Source of the DNA: Faecalibacterium prausnitzii
Lineage (GTDB): Bacteria; Bacillota; Clostridia; Oscillospirales; Ruminococcaceae
NCBI RefSeq assembly: GCF_003324185.1
Contig: NZ_PXUP01000017.1
Coordinates: 1 to 64,000, forward strand
Direction of reading: 5' to 3'
DNA: 64,000 nt
Shown here: positions 59,664-64,000 of the stretch, piece by piece
Layout: each line of letters begins with the position of its first letter
Position numbering within the stretch: the first letter of the stretch is position 1
The notes under the pieces: model-generated
Database searches by the model: none
Told to the model about the DNA's origin: nothing
What the model saw: the letters and a program-made list of their open reading frames with translations, nothing else
Program-made: the position numbers and the translations under genes

Positions 59664-61913
59664 TTACAGCAGGCTCATCTGCTCGCCCTCGTCCTCGGCG
59701 CGGATCAGCGCACCGGTGGCGGGCAGGCTGCGCACGCGGTAGCGGTGGGGATTTGCCAGCTCCAAGGTATCTGCCGGCACCACCGAGGCGATGGTCTGGT
59801 TCTTTTTCAGGGTGACCACCGCCACGCCCTGACTGTCGCGGGTGGTCTTGGCAGCGATCTGCGCCGTACCTACCAGCAGCATCCGGCTGGCGCTGGTGCG
59901 GATGGCAAGCTCGGTCTCCTCCGGCAGGTAGAGCATCAAGGCAAGCGGTTCCTTATCGCTGTACGCCTTCAGCAGCTTGCGGCGGTTCTGCTTGGTGGCG
60001 TAGGAGCTGAGGGGGATCTTTGCGCACTTGCCGCTGGCAAAGAAAAACAGCATAAAACCGCTGTAATCGCCGGTAATGACCATGCTCAGCACGTTTTCGC
60101 CCTCGTCCATGCCCAGCCGCCCCGGGATGAAGATGCCCATCTGTGCTACCTTGCCGTCCTCCAATTCTGCCAGACGCACCTTGTACACCTGCTGCTTGTC
60201 GGTGAAGAACAGCGCTTCTACGTTGTTTCGGGTCTCCAGCTGCTGGATGATCTCGTCCCCCTCCTTCAGCTTGTGGGCACCGGCGGTGCGCAGGCTCTGG
60301 GGCGGGATCTTTTTAAAGTAGCCCTCCCGGGTAAAGAACACGGTCACCGGGTAGTCCGGCACAGCTTCTTCCTCGGCGGCAGCGTCCTCCTCGGGCAGGT
60401 CGTACAAAATCTCACTGCAGCGGGGCTTGCCGTATTTTTTCGCTACATCGTTCAGTTCATTGATAATGATGCGGCGGATACGGGCAGGTTTTGCCAGCAC
60501 ATCGTTCAGGTCGGCAATGTCCTTTTCCAGCTGCTCGATCTCACCGGTGCGCTTGAGGATGTATTCCCGGTTCAAATGGCGCAGCTTGATTTCTGCCACA
60601 TAGTCTGCCTGCACTTCATCAATGCCAAAGCCGATCATCAGGTTGGGCACCACCTCGGTCTCCTCCTCAGTAGTGCGGATGATATGGATGGCCTTGTCGA
60701 TATCCAGCAAAATGGCGGCAAGACCCTGCAGCAGGTGCAGGCGCTTTTCCTTGCCGTGCAGGTCGTAGTAGGTACGGCGGCGCACGCACTCCACGCGGAA
60801 GGCCGTCCACTCCTTCAAAATCTCCCGCACACCCATGACCCGGGGCTGACCGGACACCAGAATGTTGAAGTTGCAGCTGAAGCTGTCCTCCAGCGGGGTG
60901 GCCTTGAACAGCTTTGCCATCAGCTTGTCGGCATCCACGCCGCGCTTGAGATCCAGCGTCAGCTTCAGGCCGTTCAGGTCGGTCTCATCGCGCATATCGC
61001 TGATCTCCTTGACCTTGCCGGTCTTGACCAGCTCTGCGATCTTGTCCATGATGGCCTCCACCGTGGTGGTGGGCGGGATCTGGGTGACCTCGATCATATT
61101 TTCGCCGGGCACTGCGTTGTAACGGGCGCGTACTTTTACGCTGCCGCGGCCGTTCTCGTAAATTTCACGCATCTGCGCTTCATCATACAAAATCTGGCCG
61201 CCGCCCACAAAGTCCGGGGCGGGCATGGTGGTGCCGATATCGTGGTGCTCGTCCTTCATCAGCGCCACGGTGGTGGCGCACAGCTCTGCCAGATTGAAGG
61301 AACAGATGTTGCAGGCCATGCCCACCGCGATGCCCAGCGTATTGTTTGCCAGAATGGTGGGGAAAGTGACCGGCAGCAGGGTGGGCTCGGTGGTGGTGCT
61401 GTCGTAGTTGGGCACAAAGTCCACGGTCTCTTTGTCGATATCCCGGAACAGCTCCTCGCACACGCCTTCCAGCTTTGCCTCGGTGTAACGGGCAGCAGCG
61501 CAGGACATATCGCGGCTGTATGCCTTGCCAAAGTTGCCCTTGCTGTCCACAAAGGGCACCAGCAGGCTCTCGTTGCCGCGGCCCATGCGCACCATAGTGT
61601 CGTAGATGGCGGCATCGCCGTGGGGGTTCAGGTGCATGGTGCTGCCCACGATGTTGGCAGATTTAGTGCGTGCGCCCTTGAGCAGACCCATCTCGTACAT
61701 GGTGTACAGCAGCTTGCGGTGCGCCGGCTTGAAGCCGTCGATCTCCGGCAAAGCGCGGCTGACGATGACGCTCATGGCGTAGGGCATATAGTTCGTTTCC
61801 AGCGTGCGGGTAATGGGATCTTCCAGCACACTGCCTGCATTTAAAATTTCAACGCCGTCGCCCAGCTGCGGGCGCACCGGCTTTAAGGTTTTCTTGGTCG
61901 ATTTTTTTGCCAT
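59664..61913 (-). CDS. parC: DNA topoisomerase IV subunit A-like (GyrA/ParC family)
   Basis: 749 residues. The catalytic tyrosine is Y143 in AARYTEAKL. NPHGDAAIYD (97-106) is the quinolone-resistance region; the position equivalent to GyrA Ser83 is Ala101. The C-terminal domain has loose beta-propeller blades (for example EGYFKKIPPQSLR) and lacks a clear GyrA-box, so topoisomerase IV is preferred to gyrase. It separates daughter chromosomes with the ParE partner encoded upstream. ATG 61913 follows GAGGAACT. Repeat copy C fills the gap to parE. Confidence 0.88.
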   Translation of the reverse strand: MAKKSTKKTLKPVRPQLGDGVEILNAGSVLEDPITRTLETNYMPYAMSVIVSRALPEIDGFKPAHRKLLYTMYEMGLLKGARTKSANIVGSTMHLNPHGDAAIYDTMVRMGRGNESLLVPFVDSKGNFGKAYSRDMSCAAARYTEAKLEGVCEELFRDIDKETVDFVPNYDSTTTEPTLLPVTFPTILANNTLGIAVGMACNICSFNLAELCATTVALMKDEHHDIGTTMPAPDFVGGGQILYDEAQMREIYENGRGSVKVRARYNAVPGENMIEVTQIPPTTTVEAIMDKIAELVKTGKVKEISDMRDETDLNGLKLTLDLKRGVDADKLMAKLFKATPLEDSFSCNFNILVSGQPRVMGVREILKEWTAFRVECVRRRTYYDLHGKEKRLHLLQGLAAILLDIDKAIHIIRTTEEETEVVPNLMIGFGIDEVQADYVAEIKLRHLNREYILKRTGEIEQLEKDIADLNDVLAKPARIRRIIINELNDVAKKYGKPRCSEILYDLPEEDAAAEEEAVPDYPVTVFFTREGYFKKIPPQSLRTAGAHKLKEGDEIIQQLETRNNVEALFFTDKQQVYKVRLAELEDGKVAQMGIFIPGRLGMDEGENVLSMVITGDYSGFMLFFFASGKCAKIPLSSYATKQNRRKLLKAYSDKEPLALMLYLPEETELAIRTSASRMLLVGTAQIAAKTTRDSQGVAVVTLKKNQTIASVVPADTLELANPHRYRVRSLPATGALIRAEDEGEQMSLL

Positions 61914-61936
61914 TACAGTTCCTCTCCATAGGGAAA

Positions 61937-62072
61937 AACCCTCTCAGGCTGCTGCGCAGCCAGCTCCCTCGAGGGAGGGAGCTTTTGGGGTCGTCCCGCA
62001 AAGTTTCCCTCTTGTGCCAAGCCTCTCCCCTTCGGGAGAGGTGGCATCGCGTCAGCGATGACGGAGAGGGTT
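61937..62072. repeat. Palindromic intergenic repeat, copy C (compound)
   Basis: AACCCTCTC (61937-61945) and GAGAGGGTT (62064-62072) are the outer arms. Between them lie GGCTGC/GCAGCC, AGCTCCCTC/GAGGGAGGGAGCT and CCTCTCCCC-TTC-GGGAGAGG, with GGCATCG/CGATGAC close to the end. It looks like two units in opposite orientation and fills the parE-parC gap. Confidence 0.75.
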
Positions 62073-62073
62073 C

Positions 62074-64000
62074 TCAGCTCACGTCCAGATCATCCAGATA
62101 CTCTGCGCCATGCTGGGCGATATGCTCCTTGCGGCCTGCCAGATTGTCGCCCAGCAGGATATCAAACACCTGCGCGGTCTGCACCACATCGGTGGGCATT
62201 ACTTTGATCAGACGGCGGCTCTCCGGGTTCATGGTAGTCAGCCACATCATCTCAGGGTCGTTCTCGCCCAAGCCTTTGGAGCGCTGGATGGTGTATTTTT
62301 TGTCCCCGATCTTTTCCAGAAAAGCGGCCTTTTCCGGCTCGGTATAGGCGAAATAAGTGCGATCCTTCGTTGTGATCTCGTACAAAGGCGACTCTGCGAT
62401 ATACACATAGCCCTTGTTGATCAGGGTAGGGGTAAGGCGGTAGAGCATGGTCAGCACAAGGGTGCGGATCTGGTAGCCGTCCACGTCGGCATCGGTACAG
62501 ATGACGATCTTATTGAACCGCAGGTTTTCGAGGTTAAAGGTAGCCAGCTCCTTGTTGTGCTTGCCGCCCAGCTCCACACCGCAGCCCATCACCTTGATGA
62601 GGTCCACGATGACGTCCGACTTGAAGATGCGGGCATAATCTGCCTTCAGACAGTTCAGGATCTTGCCGCGGATGGGCATGATGGCCTGATATTCACTGTC
62701 CCGGCTGGACTTGACCGCGCCCATAGCCGAGTCACCCTCTACGATATACAGCTCGCGGCGGGCGGAATCCCGGGTGCGGCAGTCCACGAATTTCTGCACG
62801 CGGTTGGCTAAGTCGATTTGCGTAGAGAGCGTCTTTTTGATGCTCTGGCGCGTTTTTTCCGCGTGCTCGCGGCTCTGCTTGTTCACCAGCACCTGCTGGC
62901 AGATCTTCTGGGCCTCTTCCGGCTTTTCCAGAAAATACACTTCCAGATAATGCTTGAGGAAGTCGGTCATAGCCTGCGAGACAAATTTATTGGTGATGGC
63001 CTTTTTGGTCTGGTTTTCGTAGCTGGTGCGGGTGGAAAAGCTGGAGGACACATACACCAGACAGTCCTGCACGTCCTGAAAGCTGATGGTGCTCTCGCCC
63101 TTTTTGTACAGGTTCTTTTCCTTCAGGTACTTGTTGATCTGGTAGACAAAGGCGGTGCGCACTGCGTGCTCCGGGCTGCCGCCGTGCTCCAGCCACGAAG
63201 AGTTGTGGTAGTATTCCAGCAGCTGTACCTTATTAGAGAAACAAAAAGCCGCACTCATGCGCACCTTGTAGTCCGGCTGATCCTCGCGGTCCCGGCCCAC
63301 AGCCTCGCTCTCGCAGCTGAACACGGGGGTCAGGGTGTCTTCCCCTGCTACTTCTGCCACATAGTCCGCGATGCCGTTCTGGTAGCACCAGCTTTCGTGC
63401 CACGGCTTGCCGGTGGCGGGGTCTTTTTCCTTTTCATCGGTAAAGTTGAGGGTAAGCCCCGCGTTGACCACGGCCTGACGGCGCAGCACATCCTTATAGT
63501 AGCTGCCGGGCACATCGATATCGGTAAACACCTCATCGTCCGGTTTCCAGTGGATGATACTGCCGGTACGGCGTCCCTTGTAGGGCTCCTTTTGCAGGCC
63601 GCCCACGTTCTCGCCCTTTTTAAAGTCCAGATGGTAGTGATAGCCGTCGCGGTAGATATCGGCGGTCATCCATGCCGAGGCGTACTGGGTGGCGCACAGA
63701 CCCAGACCGTTCAGGCCAAGGCTGAACTCGTAGTTATCCTCGCCTTCGCCGTACTTGCCGCCCGCGTACATCTCGCAGAACAGCAGCTCCCAGTTGAAGC
63801 GTCCCTCGCCGTTGTTCCAGTCCACGGGCATACCGCGGCCAAAGTCCTCCACAATGACGCTGCCGTCCTTGCAGCGGGTCACGTTGATGGTATCGCCGTG
63901 GCCGTCGCGGGCTTCATCGATAGAGTTGGACACGATCTCAAAGATCGAGTGGGCACAGCCCTCCACACCGTCTGAGCCAAAGATGACTGCCGGGCGCTTG
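62074..64000 (-). CDS. parE: DNA topoisomerase IV subunit B-like (GyrB/ParE family), 5' end outside the window
   Basis: 641 codons are visible; the frame stays open to the window edge (KRPAVIFGSDG before the GTG at 63966), so the start is beyond 64000. The GHKL ATPase shows SNSIDEARDG, EDFGRGMPVDW and LGLNGLGLCATQ. The TOPRIM domain has ELYIVEGDSAMGAVKSSR and CTDADVDGYQIRTL, holding the Mg-binding acids. The end (EHIAQHGAEYLDDLDVS) is typical. It supplies ATP-driven strand passage with ParC. Confidence 0.9.
   Translation of the reverse strand, partial: KRPAVIFGSDGVEGCAHSIFEIVSNSIDEARDGHGDTINVTRCKDGSVIVEDFGRGMPVDWNNGEGRFNWELLFCEMYAGGKYGEGEDNYEFSLGLNGLGLCATQYASAWMTADIYRDGYHYHLDFKKGENVGGLQKEPYKGRRTGSIIHWKPDDEVFTDIDVPGSYYKDVLRRQAVVNAGLTLNFTDEKEKDPATGKPWHESWCYQNGIADYVAEVAGEDTLTPVFSCESEAVGRDREDQPDYKVRMSAAFCFSNKVQLLEYYHNSSWLEHGGSPEHAVRTAFVYQINKYLKEKNLYKKGESTISFQDVQDCLVYVSSSFSTRTSYENQTKKAITNKFVSQAMTDFLKHYLEVYFLEKPEEAQKICQQVLVNKQSREHAEKTRQSIKKTLSTQIDLANRVQKFVDCRTRDSARRELYIVEGDSAMGAVKSSRDSEYQAIMPIRGKILNCLKADYARIFKSDVIVDLIKVMGCGVELGGKHNKELATFNLENLRFNKIVICTDADVDGYQIRTLVLTMLYRLTPTLINKGYVYIAESPLYEITTKDRTYFAYTEPEKAAFLEKIGDKKYTIQRSKGLGENDPEMMWLTTMNPESRRLIKVMPTDVVQTAQVFDILLGDNLAGRKEHIAQHGAEYLDDLDVS

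Noticed and set aside
59244-61844. 866-codon plus-strand open frame opposite parC
   Set aside because: Same effect of codon bias; parC on the other strand has full family motifs.
1-64000. CRISPR array, rRNA operon or intact insertion sequence
   Set aside because: No regularly spaced direct repeats, no rRNA sequence and no transposase were seen on either strand.

Overview
The window looks like chromosome of a GC-rich member of the Clostridia, most probably a Faecalibacterium-like Oscillospiraceae. The evidence is the gene content: two PPi-type phosphofructokinases, the DapL lysine route, a short (type 3) prolyl-tRNA synthetase, a GGGtGRT protein paired with an IscU-like protein, a CD1871A-type CXXC protein, and promoters of the TTGACA/TATAAT type. 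The genus is an inference; nothing here proves it.

Layout. 1-4303 is a mobilisable-element module: a partial ECF sigma factor, a sigma-like protein, an XRE regulator, a long non-coding stretch rich in GTAC repeats and hairpins (probable oriT/control region), a MobV-type relaxase and two small genes. The host chromosome resumes at tRNA-Tyr. 4737-10729 holds two tandem PPi-PFKs, a membrane-anchored SGNH hydrolase and a GntR(YtrA)-ABC exporter operon with a clear operator. 10864-15081 holds dapF-dapL, an acyl carrier protein and proS. 15450-20378 holds an epimerase-like protein, a two-component system and, divergently, a small redox cluster (CXXC protein, NapH-like ferredoxin, TlpA lipoprotein). 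20504-23812 encodes two peptidoglycan-binding cell-wall enzymes. 23880-31424 is a mixed block: flavodoxin, 2-hydroxyacid dehydrogenase, sirtuin, O6-alkylguanine methyltransferase, a response regulator lacking its phospho-aspartate, an SPFH protein with a ribbon-helix-helix partner, and glycerate kinase.

31502-39788 is a surface-modification island: VanX-like lipoprotein, choline-binding-type repeat protein, AlgX/J-like and MBOAT acetylation proteins, a transglutaminase and a TPR protein. Several of its genes are frameshifted. It ends at an integrase scar next to tRNA-Pro, which points to an old integrated element in decay.

40018-46759 is one minus-strand run encoding a MacAB-like exporter, an S-layer-homology protein and ComF. 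47159-51301 holds an exported FMN/FAD reductase with a NusG-II partner, then the GGGtGRT/IscU-like pair. 51632-64000 holds an MFS transporter, hisS, glyS, a solute-binding-protein/hybrid-kinase pair, rlmH, parC and a partial parE.

Three copies of a palindromic intergenic repeat lie at 12080, 47041 and 61937. No rRNA, CRISPR array, intact insertion sequence or recognisable riboswitch or T-box was found. Many long antisense open frames exist, as expected from GC-rich codon use, and are not annotated.
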